Source: Knufia peltigerae (Eukaryota > Ascomycota > Eurotiomycetes > Chaetothyriales > Trichomeriaceae). From it: a DNA stretch of 64,000 nucleotides. The notes below the pieces were generated by a model that did not search any database, was not told the DNA's origin, and worked only from the letters and a program-made list of their open reading frames with translations. Positions 45,630 to 55,829 of the stretch are shown piece after piece. The stretch lies in assembly GCA_030247855.1 (NCBI GenBank), contig JAPDRN010000025.1, forward strand, positions 1 through 64,000, in the 5' to 3' direction. Numbering within the stretch: the stretch's first letter is position 1; each line of letters opens with the position of its first letter. The position numbers and the translations under genes are program-made.

Positions 45630-47974
45630 ATGATGAAAGAAATGGCCAAGACAGGATCAAGGCAGGTTGTGGTTGGCAATGTGTCCGGATCAACCGGGGA
45701 CCGGTTAGATGGTGAGTCGCGATGCAGCCCAAAGGCGGAAATAGTCCAGGGATTGAATTGAAACACAGGAATGAAATCGATGTTGCGAGGCAAAACAACT
45801 GTAGACGCCATCATCGGGGACTGGCTGTCAGAGGTACAGCTCTTGTCCAAAACCAACACTTCGAACCAAGAATTGCTGATCTGTAGTAGTTTAATCTGGC
45901 GTCAAGATCTCTGCAGGTGCGGGCAGGTGAGAAGGGTGGGTACGAACCAGGGTTCTTGTACTCCCTCCGAGATGCCTTCGACGAATACGCATCATATCGG
46001 AATCCGAACCTTCGAATCGCAGTGAATGCCGGAGGTCTCAACCCCAGAGGTCTGGCGGAAGCAGTCCAGAAGCTGCTTTCATCTCGAGGCTGCCAGAAGA
46101 AAGTTGCGTATGTTGTTGGGGACGACTTGCTTCTGAAGATTGACAGCCTCGACATCAAACCTCTAACCAGAGCAACCGGCAACTTCGAGACGTGGAAGCA
46201 GAAACATCCTGATATCATCTTGGCCAACGCCTACGTTGGTTGCTGGGGAATTGTACAAGCGTTGCACGAGGGTGCTGATATTGTCATATGTGGGCGGTGC
46301 ACCGATGCAAGCACGGTATGACAAGCTCATCCATCTCGTGGTTTCCTGCCGCTGATGGTCAGAAGGTCATGGGAATCGCCGCTTGGTGGCATGGCTGGAG
46401 TCGGACTGATGTGAACAGGTTGGCTGGCTCACTTGTTGCCGGGCATCTGATCGAATGCGGCTGCTACGTGGTGAGTTCTTCTCCAGCCTAATTTATCTTG
46501 TCCAGTGGCTGACAGATACTACGTACTGTAGACGGGGGGAAATTTTGGAGGGTTCAAGAGCCTGGTTCCTGACTACTACGATTTGTCATTCCCCATTGCG
46601 ACCATTGCAGTCGATGGAACAAGTGTCATTCAAAGTCATGAGAACCAGAACGGAATGTGCGTGTCCTCTTGCACCTTTCTACACGGTGCAAATTTTGAAT
46701 ATTTTTGATTGACCTTATGATCAGTGTCACTGTGGATACCGTGCGAGGCCAGCTGCTCTACGAGATTCAGGGGCCTTTCTACTACAACCCCGATGTCATC
46801 GCTGATCTATCCAGTATTCGGTTCGAGCAGACTGGTCACAATCAAGTGCATGTTTCCGGATTCAAAGGTAAGACTTATCCATCACTAACGCGTCTTTCAC
46901 ATCCGAGACTATCTTAAGAACATTTAATTATTGTATAATAGGTATACCGGCTCCAGAGACCGCCAAGATAGCGTTGATGGCCTTGGGTGGGTACCAAGCC
47001 GAATTCTCCGTCTACGTGACTGGCCTGGACACGGAAGAGAAGGCGAGAAGTTTTGAGGTCATGTCCCGAAGAATGCTGGACACTCGTCAGTATGATGTGC
47101 TCGATTTTCAGCTCTATGGAGCTCCTAAGGACGATCCGCACTCCCAACTGGAAGCGACTTTGCAGCTGCGAATTCTTGCACAGGCGAAAGATCCAAGACT
47201 ACTAAAACCCGGACGCTTCTTGGGTCCTATCATGAGCAATCAGCTGTCAGGATATCCAGGCCTCACTGCAAACGTGGATTTCAGAACGGCAGAGCCGAAG
47301 TTGCTATGTACCTACTTCCCTGGATTGATCAACCAAAGTGAAGTGCAATTGTCTGTCCACTTTATGCCGCCCTGCGGAGACGATCAGGGACTGCTTGTTC
47401 CAAGGCATGAGGTCTACACATCTACTTCTCAACTTCCATCACAGCCAGACTACCAGCCAAGGAATCCAACACCACTGTCATCGTTTGGACCGACCGTCAG
47501 GGCGCCACTTGGATTAGTCGTGTATGCTCGAAGTGGTGACAAAGGTGCCAATGTCAACGTAGGGTTTTTCATCCCTCGCGGTCTTAACGAAACTCCAAAG
47601 TATGACTGGCTAAGGAGTTTCTTTACGACAGAGACTCTGAGAGGTAAGTTGTGATCTTTTATACGGTCCTCTAAAATGGTGAACTAACTAATCATACTAT
47701 AATCAGGACTTCTTGCAGCCGAGGCTGGGCCAGACGCGTACATTGAGCGTTGCGAATTTCCCGAAATTCGAGCAGTTCATTTTGTCATCCACGGTCTCTT
47801 GGGGACGGGGGTGAGCAATTCTAGCAAGATGGACGCACTTGGCAAGGTAGAATTGTATCTCACCTAAACTACTGACATCTGCTGATGGGTCTATGCTAGA
47901 ATCTCGCTGAGTTTTTGAGGGCACGACATGTATATATTCCTCAAAAGTTCCTTGAAAAAGAGGCGGTGTTGTAG
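45630..47974 (+). CDS. AtuA-like / DUF1446 protein (acyclic terpene utilisation family)
   Basis: Nine exons, 45630-45711, 45769-45833, 45917-46315, 46366-46470, 46532-46656, 46725-46867, 46942-47643, 47707-47846 and 47900-47974, encode about 611 aa with every junction in phase. The DUF1446 part (residues 10-430) begins VVVGNVSGSTGDR and carries IIGDWLSE, AVNAGGLNPRGL, ICGRCTDAST, AWWHGW, GHLIECGCYVTGGNF across a junction, and TVDTVRGQLLYEIQGP. The C-terminal AtuA-type alpha/beta domain contains VVYARSGDKGANVNVGF and ends DALGKNLAEFLRARHVYIP across the last junction. AtuA is required for growth on acyclic terpenes in Pseudomonas, but its reaction is not known. Here it is followed by a CoA-transferase on the same strand, fitting work on CoA-bound branched or terpenoid acids. 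The start at 45630 (two ATGs in a row) is chosen because the domain begins there. Confidence 0.87.
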
Positions 47975-48549
47975 ATGGTCCTTGACCAAGTCGCATTTAA
48001 AAGCGAGTAGGCTCGAGAGTTGCTTCCGAGGATCTCCCAAAATTGCTCCAGTACTCATATCATTATCTCCTTGTTCTAGTAATTCTATGTTGTTTGAGTC
48101 CTACTTTAGACCACGGTACCTGGGCTTTGACGCTGCCGGACGGGAATGTCTGGCCAAGAGTAAGGATCCTCAGATGATGGACTGTCACAGCGAAGCCCAA
48201 GTTAGCTATCATAGGGGGTAGAGTGCTCCTACTGATTAGACGTAGGCTGATTTGACATCAATTCGCACACCTGGGCTCACAAATCTTTCTGGTGCTTCGT
48301 ATCTTGATGGTCTGTTTTTCCATTGCTGTGCGGGGCTGACCGAGCCTCAGGACCGTTGCCCGAGAATTTAGTGGCCGAATAGGACTCGGAGTGCCGAGCG
48401 GCAGCTTAGTAGGTTTCGGTGTTCAACTTTTGGTTAACCTGGTATGTCTGGAATGAGTGGACAAGTGTGAGAGTTCAAATTGTAGCCATTGTATGGCAGT
48501 GTATCACGACAGGCTTGCAAGGTACACCAAGAGAATAGCAACCGATATA
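47975..48549. other. Intergenic region between AtuA-like and CoA-transferase genes
   Basis: Presumed CoA-transferase promoter. An ATG at 48493 is in frame with the downstream gene and could extend it by 19 residues. Nothing else is seen. Confidence 0.5.
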
Positions 48550-50274
48550 ATGACCAACGATCAACCGGCACCGTACTCGATACCGGAAGAGTGCGCCTCG
48601 CTTCTAGAGACAGGGATCTTGAGATCCCGCTTGCAGGATTCATTGCCTGTAGAGTGTAAGCAGCTAGCCAAGTATGTCCACTTCGAGGGCACCACGGCGC
48701 CCAGCATTGCCATCAACTGGAGACTGGCGGAAAGCGTAGCCTCACTAAAAGGCTTCGAGGCTGTCATGATCAATACATTGCTCTGCAGGAAATATGACGA
48801 AGAGCCTAAACACATCACCATCAACACGGACCATGCTCAACTCTTCTTCATGTCGTCCTTGGTCCTCGAAGTCAACCCAGATTTCGCGGCACCTGTCTCT
48901 CCCACTCCGATACGAGAGCTGACAGAGAAGTACGCGACATACTTTCCAAACTGTGACCTACATCAGATGGCTTCTTCGCCGTATCGCCGAGCAGCGTACA
49001 ACATATACAAAACAAAGGATGATCGATGCTTCCACATTCACGGCAGTCTCAATCCAGATCCGTCCCTCGATGCTGCTGGACTCCCACGCGACATGTCCGG
49101 GATAACGACCATTGAAGAGTCGTGGGCTCCGTTCATTGAACGCTTGAAGGAGAATACAGCAGATGAATGGGACCGCATCCTTGGAGAAGAGTACCGTCAG
49201 GCGGCAACAATCTGCCTAAGTACGAAAGAGTATTCGGCCAGCACACAGGGAAAGACTAATTCCGCGGTTGACTTGTATCGCATCACAAAACACGAAGGCT
49301 CCAATCAGCAGGCGGGGTGGTGGAAAGTGACCAGCTTCACAAACCCCAGTCGACCGCTAGGTGGCCTTAAGGTTGTTGACCTGACCCGGGTTATTGCTGG
49401 ACCTGCCATCAGTCGCGGTCTTGCCGAATTAGGAGCCAGTGTCATGAGGGTGACCGCCTCCCACCTTCCGGACTTCTCGGGGCTGCAGCCCGACCTTAAT
49501 TGGGGGAAGTGGAATTGTGCATTGGACTTACGAGAGGAAGTGAACCGATCGAAACTCCGTGCATTGATCATGGACGCGGACATTATCGTCAATGGCTACC
49601 GACCTGACATTTTGGTCAAGTATGGCTTTGGTCAGGAGCAGGTTTTCGAGATGATTAAGCATCGTGATCGGGGCCTCATCTATATCCGCGAAAATTGTTT
49701 TGGTTGGGACGGACCCCTGGCGCACCGTAGCGGCTGGCAGCCCATTAGTGATGCTCATTCAGGCATTTCGACTGGTTTTGGAAGGGCCATGGGTAACGAC
49801 GAAGCTGTGACCCCGGTGTTCCCAAACTCGGACTATTGTACTGGCATCATTGGAACGTGCGGCGCCCTCCACGCGTTGATGGACCAGGCCGTCCACGGCG
49901 GTTCGTATTTGGTCGACACATCGCTCGACTACTACAACCAATGGCTCGCGCTCACAGTCGGCGAGTATCCACGACATGTCTGGGACGACGTCTGGAAGCG
50001 AAACGGTCGGCAGGTGTTTCGACATTATCACAGCATGAACTACACCATTCCGCGCTATATCGAAATGATCCGCGAGAATGGGGCCTTACTCAACCTAGAT
50101 TTCTTCCACAAGAGAACATCTAGTGCCCTGAATGGGCTGGTATTTCGAGTGCCCAAGCCAATTCTGCAGTTTCCAGAGGGTACAGTCGAGTTGAGATACA
50201 ACGTCGGAACACGAGGCAATGGCATAGATGAAGCCAAGTGGCCAGTCGATCTGTTGACTGAAGTTATTCGATAG
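48550..50274 (+). CDS. Class III CoA-transferase (CaiB/BaiF family)
   Basis: A single long exon of about 574 aa from the ATG at 48550. The frame stays open to 48457 but begins there with GTG. The chosen start gives MTNDQPAPYSIPEECASLL, where similarity to fungal homologues appears to begin. The family moves CoA between acids or racemises 2-methylacyl-CoAs. The N-terminal half (YVHFEGTTAPSIAINWRLAE, TINTDHAQLF) is the partly degenerate half found in fungal members. The second half has GGLKVVDLTRVIAGP, LAELGASVMRV, GFGQEQVFEM, the probable catalytic Asp in SDYCTG, and GGSYLVDTSLDYY. It lies directly downstream of the AtuA-like gene and probably acts in the same pathway, activating or isomerising a branched acyl-CoA. 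No lesion or obvious targeting signal is visible. Confidence 0.87.
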   Translation: MTNDQPAPYSIPEECASLLETGILRSRLQDSLPVECKQLAKYVHFEGTTAPSIAINWRLAESVASLKGFEAVMINTLLCRKYDEEPKHITINTDHAQLFFMSSLVLEVNPDFAAPVSPTPIRELTEKYATYFPNCDLHQMASSPYRRAAYNIYKTKDDRCFHIHGSLNPDPSLDAAGLPRDMSGITTIEESWAPFIERLKENTADEWDRILGEEYRQAATICLSTKEYSASTQGKTNSAVDLYRITKHEGSNQQAGWWKVTSFTNPSRPLGGLKVVDLTRVIAGPAISRGLAELGASVMRVTASHLPDFSGLQPDLNWGKWNCALDLREEVNRSKLRALIMDADIIVNGYRPDILVKYGFGQEQVFEMIKHRDRGLIYIRENCFGWDGPLAHRSGWQPISDAHSGISTGFGRAMGNDEAVTPVFPNSDYCTGIIGTCGALHALMDQAVHGGSYLVDTSLDYYNQWLALTVGEYPRHVWDDVWKRNGRQVFRHYHSMNYTIPRYIEMIRENGALLNLDFFHKRTSSALNGLVFRVPKPILQFPEGTVELRYNVGTRGNGIDEAKWPVDLLTEVIR

Positions 50275-50403
50275 ACGGTGACTTACTGACATCTCCAAGA
50301 TCATGCATGATCTCAAAGAGGCTTACGCAATCGTCCGGTGGCTTGATTGAGCGTTTCTTGATTGGCTACTTCTGCCCCTGGGCCACGCTTTCGATAGTTC
50401 GCG

Positions 50404-51089
50404 TCATAAACGCTCTATGGCTTTCACAAAATTGATGCTAGCTTTGTTGTGCTCGGCTAGCGAGAGTAGCTGCCCTGTCTTCTTGTCCCTGATCTGACCA
50501 CGAATTGTTGCCAAGCGTGCCCCCTGTTGCATTACTTCGCACTCGATTAAGAGTTCCATACCCGTTCGCACTGGTCGAAGATACGTCATATTTAACGTCC
50601 TCGAAACACCGCCAAACCACCAGAAGTCCTCCCGAGCAAGTGGCGCGGCAGTCATGGTGGTACACATGTCTAAGATCATCGCTACTGCGCCGCCGTGCAT
50701 GTTGCCCATGCGGCTTGCAAAGATCGGTGCAGCCTTGACCTCATACACTGCCGTAGCTCGGTCCCCAACTTTTGCTGCAGTGACCACCGATACGTGTTCT
50801 CGCATGAAAACTTCATCGAATCCCTGCAATATGTAGGACTCGGTCAGTGTCTGACTTTGCTGTCCATGCGGAAGAAGTTGGCTGTCAATACCTGGCGAAG
50901 CTCCGAGCTGCCCGTGCGGTACGAGTCGATGTACGCCTGTATCCTCTGCTTCGGATCCTGTAATTTCACATCGAATGCTATGCCCGGAATTTTCAGAATA
51001 TTGGTATTATATCGTTCCGCCTTTGGGTTTCTGACATCGTCAACATTCGTGTCTTGAAGCGATGTAGCCTCAGCGTACTGTGTGGTCAT
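50404..51089 (-). CDS. Hotdog-fold acyl-CoA thioesterase (PaaI/THEM2-like)
   Basis: Two exons, 50892-51089 and 50404-50823, with a 68-bp intron (GTATTG...TTGCAG), encode about 205 aa. The second exon carries the hotdog domain, with MGNMHGGAVAMILDMCTTM containing the usual catalytic-helix HGG, then GGVSRTLNMTYLRPVRTG and a strand with GARLATIRGQI. The first about 66 residues are a helical extension (DPKQRIQAYIDSYRTGSSE). Such enzymes hydrolyse acyl-CoAs and could recycle CoA or release the acid product. The gene is transcribed away from the acyl-CoA ligase at 51522, sharing a 432-bp divergent promoter, which suggests joint regulation. Confidence 0.85.
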
Positions 51090-51521
51090 GTTCCCTTCGA
51101 CTTCTTTTCACTTTACTGCGACTGCTCTATCAGAGACAACGCTGTCAATCTAGAGGTTTCGTAGTTTAGCAGGACCAGATTCTTCCAGCACGATCTGAGC
51201 ATGGTGATAACATACTTAGTCTGCGGGCCGAGGTTAAACGAACTGACAGGAACATGAGTGCCGAGACCGATGTTCGGAATGAAGACTAAAATTATTCCGT
51301 ATCTGCCGTTTAAGTGGGTATTGCCATTATTTATGCAAGCAGTACTCACAGCCATCTTTAACTGTTGGCCGGTACCATCTAAATATCAGTCGGCTAGCGC
51401 CGAAAATACGAGGCTGGTGACATTTTAAACAAGTAGCCATAGCTCCTTGAGATTTCTTGAGCTTAGAATGTTATGAGATGTCAGAGAGCTCTGTTGGCCT
51501 GGCACCATCAGTTTCGCGGTA
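51090..51521. promoter_or_regulatory. Divergent promoter between thioesterase and acyl-CoA ligase
   Basis: A 432-bp gap separates two divergently transcribed genes of related chemistry. The word AGCGCCGAAA at 51396-51405 matches the core of the 13-bp repeats in the regulator/P450 promoter at 58720-58757. A minus-strand frame at 51113-51355 shows no family resemblance. Regulatory function is inferred from position only. Confidence 0.45.
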
Positions 51522-53512
51522 ATGGCGAAACATTTCGACTCCAAATTTGTGCTCGACGTTCCGATGGTCGACCTGCCGACCCTCATTTTCTCTTCCGGGG
51601 ATGCAGAACAGCGTGCGCGACCGCAGTATTTTGATGCCGAGCACCCAGAACGCTGGTTCAGTCTGCAGCAAGCTGAGGTCCTTGTCAAAAGGCTAGGGAT
51701 GGGGTTGCAGAAACTAGGCCTCCAACCGAACGACAAAGTGCTGTTGTTCTCGACCAACTCCCTCTACTTCCCGGTTCTCTATTGGGGAGTCGTGGCTGCA
51801 GGGTGCGTATTCACCGGGTGTAGTCCCAGTGCGTCTGTTGCCGGTAAGTCTGCTGTGCAACAATGCCACCTCTTGGGTTGGAGGAACTGATCATAAGAAA
51901 ATTCGACAGAACTATCGTACCAGCTGAAGGATTCTGATGCGGTCATGATCATTACAAATGCTACAGGAGCTAGAACGGCTATCGAAGCTGTTAAACAGGT
52001 TGGTCTCCCACAAGAAAGGGTGTTCGAGTTTGCCGACCCTCATGATCACAACACCAAGAGCGGACTTCCTTCGTGGACGAGTATCTGGGCTTCAGAGAGT
52101 GAAGCTCAAGGGTGGACTTGGAGGACGTTCTCCAGTATGCAGGAGGCACAAACGACCACAGCCGCTATCAACTATTCTAGCGGGTATGTGTATTGTTACT
52201 GCCACAACAACCCTTTGTACTGACTCTTCTCAGGACAACAGGTGTTCCGAAAGGCGTCGAGATCTCACATTACAACCTGGTCTCAAATTCTCTACAAGTT
52301 GCTTTCAAACGGAGTTTGGTCGCTGACACACCGCGGGCAAGGGAGCGCAAATCACGGGTCGACTTGCTGGGGGAGCGGTGGCTAGCTCCCCTTCCTATGT
52401 TTCACGCCTATGTAAACACCTTTCCTTTCTCTTAGAACAACTTTAACCTGACGATGTGCAGGGCCAGGCGTATTATTGCGTGACGGCAGCTCTCATGGGT
52501 GTTAAGGTGTTTATAATGATGCAATACAGTATTGAAAAATACTTGTTGTTTCTCGACATCTACCGGATCACGTTCTTGACTGGTGTTCCAACCTTGATGG
52601 TGGCTCTGTCCAAGCACCCCAACGCAAAGCTATTCAACCTCAAGGCGATTGAGTCAGTCGTCACGGGCTCCGCTCCACTGAGCCCGGAGATTGGAAGACT
52701 GGTTGAAAAGACTCACCTACGGCCGGGAGTGCAGGTCAAGCAGGGATGGGGTCTGACCGAAACGACATGCTCGGCGACTGGATTCGCTCAAGATGATGAG
52801 GATGACGGCAGCTCCATCGGCTGGCTGAATCCTAATATGTCGGCGAAAATCGTGCCAGTATCAGAACATGGCTTTGAGCAAACAACCAATCTCCCATATG
52901 CGGTGGGCGAGATATGGATAGCGGGACCCAATGTAATGATAGGATACTACAAACGGCCACGGGAGACTGCAGAGACAATTATTTACGAGGATGGAAAAAG
53001 GTGGATGAAGACAGGGGATGTTGGCTATGTCGACTCAAGAGGGTGTCTATTCATCGTTGATCGCCTCAAGGTAATGGCGGCTGGGTCCTTTTCCGGCCAT
53101 CGTACTGATAATCTACTCATCAGGAGCTCATCAAGGTTAAAGGTCTACAGGTTGCTCCTGCTGAGATCGAGCAGACACTGTTGACCAATCCAGGTATTGT
53201 CGATGCTGCGGTAGTCGGCGAACGAAGGTGAGTGAGCATTACGATGAAGAGACTTGTTGCGGCCGCAAGATCCTAATTTAGTCTAGGCAGGATGGCGAGT
53301 ATCCAAAAGCATTCGTGGTCAAAGCGCCAGAGTCACAAATTACAGCGGAAGAAGTCCAGAGGTTTGTCGAAACACGAATGTCAAGGCATAAATGGCTCAC
53401 AGCTGGTGTCTATTTTATCAATGTCATACCTCGCACGGCAAGCGGAAAGGTCGTTAGGAGACAACTGCAGAAGTTGAAACCTGGCTCAAAGGCCAGCAAT
53501 ACAAAGCTCTAG
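51522..53512 (+). CDS. AMP-forming acyl-CoA ligase, 4-coumarate-CoA-ligase-like
   Basis: Six exons, 51522-51843, 51910-52183, 52234-52411, 52462-53070, 53124-53227 and 53287-53512, with introns of 50-66 bp, encode about 570 aa. The enzyme should adenylate a carboxylic acid and transfer it to CoA. The P-loop motif YSSGTTGVPKGVEISH (from about residue 196) spans junction 2. LPMFHAYGQAYY spans junction 3. QGWGLTET, the hinge GDVGYVDSRGCLFIVDRLKELIKVKGLQ across junction 4, and ASGKVVRRQL with the catalytic Lys complete the fold. The C-terminus ends TKL, a weak match to a PTS1 signal, so peroxisomal location is possible. It is divergent from the thioesterase and upstream of the BVMO. Its acid substrate cannot be read from the sequence. 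Confidence 0.9.
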
Positions 53513-53908
53513 AGGCTAGACAAGACTTTTCATTAAACAGTCGAGGTAGATTAAACAATGTAAATAGTCCCCTGCGTGGACGGATATCCTTGGCCTTGAG
53601 AATCGTCGCGCACAGAGCCTCGGCCAGCCGAGTAGGAATTCTCGGCCTGGCAATGCGTGGGGTGATTTGTGCCCGGACCGAAAAGTAGTTGCCGCACAAT
53701 CGATTAGAACTCGGAGTAGCAGTTGAGTAGTGGTCAGATGGCATCGATAGGGCGACAGCTTCGATGCCGCCCAGTCACATTGGTGTATATGTCCTACCTT
53801 TGGCTTTGATCTGTCAAGAAATCTCAAGATCCCTTTCTCGCAAATAAGCAATACCAAACTTTTTGTCCACCGCATTGATTTGAGGAACTTTGTTATAAAT
53901 TTTTAACT
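53513..53908. other. Intergenic region, presumed BVMO promoter
   Basis: A minus-strand frame at 53454-53875 is a shadow of the neighbouring genes without family resemblance. No repeat or palindrome stands out. Confidence 0.5.
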
Positions 53909-55696
53909 ATGACTCCTTCAGTTGCAGATGCTCAGCCAACTCCAGTATTGAAGGATGAGCTCGCTAGAAAGATCAAGGCGATACCCAATGCTGAGAATAT
54001 CAATGGAGCACAGACTGGCTATCAGATCCGTGAGAAGCCCATGGGAACTAAACGAAAGCTGAAGATCATTTTCATGGGTATGGGCTGTAGCGGCATCAAT
54101 TTTGCCCACAAGCTTCATCAAGGCATGGACAATGTTGAGCTCGTCATCTACGAGAAGAATAACGATATCGGTGGCACCTGGCTTGAGAATCGCTACCCTG
54201 GGTGCGCCTGTGACATTCCCAGCGTCTGTTACCAGTACAGTTGGGCCAAATCTCCAGACTGGGAACGATATTACTCTGGCTCAAAGCAGATTCATCGCTA
54301 CTTTCGCCAGATCGCTGAAGACTACGACGTACTTAAGTATGCACACCTGAACCACAAGATCGTGCGTGCAGAATGGCTACAGGATAGAGGAAAGTGGAAG
54401 GTCGAGGTGATGCGCAACAACGACCCTAACGATGTCTTGGTCGACTACGCCGACTTCTTCCTCCATGGTGGCGGTGTGCTCAACAATTGGCGTTGGCCGC
54501 ACATCAAGGGCCTCAAAGACTTTCAAGGCCCACTGCTGCACACCGCACGCTGGGACGACTTGGTGGATCTGAAGAACAAGAGAGTCCTGATCATTGGTGC
54601 GGGCAGCTCCAGCGTGCAGGTGGTGCCCGCCATCATTGAACAGGTTGACCAGCTGTACGTGGTGGCCAGATCGCCCATCTGGGTCACAGCTGGTTTCGCG
54701 CCCACGTACGCTGGTAAAGACGGAGAAAACTTCCACTATTCCAAGGAAACGCAACAGAAGTTCAGAGAAGACCCACAATTTTATCTGGCTTACTGTAAAG
54801 CTATCGAATCTGAACTGAACGTACGGTTTAAGTTCTACATCAACGGGTCTGCTAGTGCGATCGAGGCAAAGGAATACTCGATCAAGGAGATGCAGGCTAA
54901 GCTGGTCCAGAAGCCTGAGCTTATGGACAAGCTGATCCCCAAAGACTTTGGCGTCGGCTGTCGGCGACCCACGCCGGGAAATGGCTTCCTGGAAGCGCTC
55001 ACCCTGGACAAGACTACAGTCCTGAGCGAGGAAATACAAGAATTGACGGCAACAGGCTTTATTGACGCCGCAGGCAATGCCCATGAAGTCGACGTGGTTG
55101 TCTGCGCAACTGGGTTCGACACCAGCTTCCGCCCAGCCTTTCCGGTGATTGTCGACGGTAGGAACTTGCAAGACGACTTCAATGACGGCAATACAATAGG
55201 ATACTTGGGTCTGTCAGTGCCAGCGGTGCCAAACTACTTTGTCTTTATTGGACCGTACGGTCCCTTGGGCCACGGCTCGGTCATCCCCATGGTGGAGGCC
55301 TACACCAGCTACATTATACAGGTGCTGCAGAAAGTACAAGTGGAGGATATCAAGAGCGTCCGAGTCAACCGCTCCGTTGCCGAGGCTTTCACCAGTCACG
55401 CCGATTTGTACCTGAAGCGCACCGCCTGGTCGGGACCGTGCAGCTCATGGTTCAAGAACGGCATTTCCAGTAGCAAGCCGCTCTGCTGGCCGGGCTCGCG
55501 CGTGCACTACCTGACCATCCTGCAGAAACCGCGGTGGGAGGACTTCGATCTCGACTACCTGTCCGAAAACCGCTTCAACTTCCTCGGCGACGGCTTTGAT
55601 GTCCGTGAGTTTGATGGACGCGATATCACCTGGTACTATGGCCTGCTGAACAACGAAGACAAGCAGCCACGCACGTTTCCTGACCCGGTCTACTGA
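53909..55696 (+). CDS. Baeyer-Villiger monooxygenase (FAD/NADPH, type I, MoxY-like)
   Basis: A single exon of 595 aa. The FAD-binding GxGxxG is GMGCSG (residues 57-62), followed by GGTW (88-91) and RYPGCACDIPS, the wording typical of the fungal MoxY/HAPMO-like branch. The BVMO fingerprint FxGxxxHxxxW runs from Phe205 to Trp215. The NADPH site GAGSSS is at 230-235 and the CATGFD motif lies in the C-terminal half. Type I BVMOs insert one oxygen atom next to a ketone, making esters or lactones. The N-terminal extension of about 50 residues is usual for this branch. It is flanked by an acyl-CoA ligase and by a convergent regulator. With the SDR and alpha/beta hydrolase nearby it suggests a ketone to ester to acid route. 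The substrate is unknown. Confidence 0.92.
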   Translation: MTPSVADAQPTPVLKDELARKIKAIPNAENINGAQTGYQIREKPMGTKRKLKIIFMGMGCSGINFAHKLHQGMDNVELVIYEKNNDIGGTWLENRYPGCACDIPSVCYQYSWAKSPDWERYYSGSKQIHRYFRQIAEDYDVLKYAHLNHKIVRAEWLQDRGKWKVEVMRNNDPNDVLVDYADFFLHGGGVLNNWRWPHIKGLKDFQGPLLHTARWDDLVDLKNKRVLIIGAGSSSVQVVPAIIEQVDQLYVVARSPIWVTAGFAPTYAGKDGENFHYSKETQQKFREDPQFYLAYCKAIESELNVRFKFYINGSASAIEAKEYSIKEMQAKLVQKPELMDKLIPKDFGVGCRRPTPGNGFLEALTLDKTTVLSEEIQELTATGFIDAAGNAHEVDVVVCATGFDTSFRPAFPVIVDGRNLQDDFNDGNTIGYLGLSVPAVPNYFVFIGPYGPLGHGSVIPMVEAYTSYIIQVLQKVQVEDIKSVRVNRSVAEAFTSHADLYLKRTAWSGPCSSWFKNGISSSKPLCWPGSRVHYLTILQKPRWEDFDLDYLSENRFNFLGDGFDVREFDGRDITWYYGLLNNEDKQPRTFPDPVY

Positions 55697-55829
55697 ACAA
55701 CATGCCGAATCTAATAGGTTTTCATCATACTCTTCCACCTTTGGAAATGCTAGAGGCCAATATTAGATTTTTTTCAGATTAACGAGCTTTCTCCTTTTGC
55801 ATGTGCACCCGAATGCAATAATTTTATCT

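Noticed and set aside
45320..45761. Longer N-terminus for the AtuA-like protein from 45531 or 45495
   Set aside because: 45495 is TTG, and the residues before 45630 do not look like the DUF1446 domain; kept only as a possibility.
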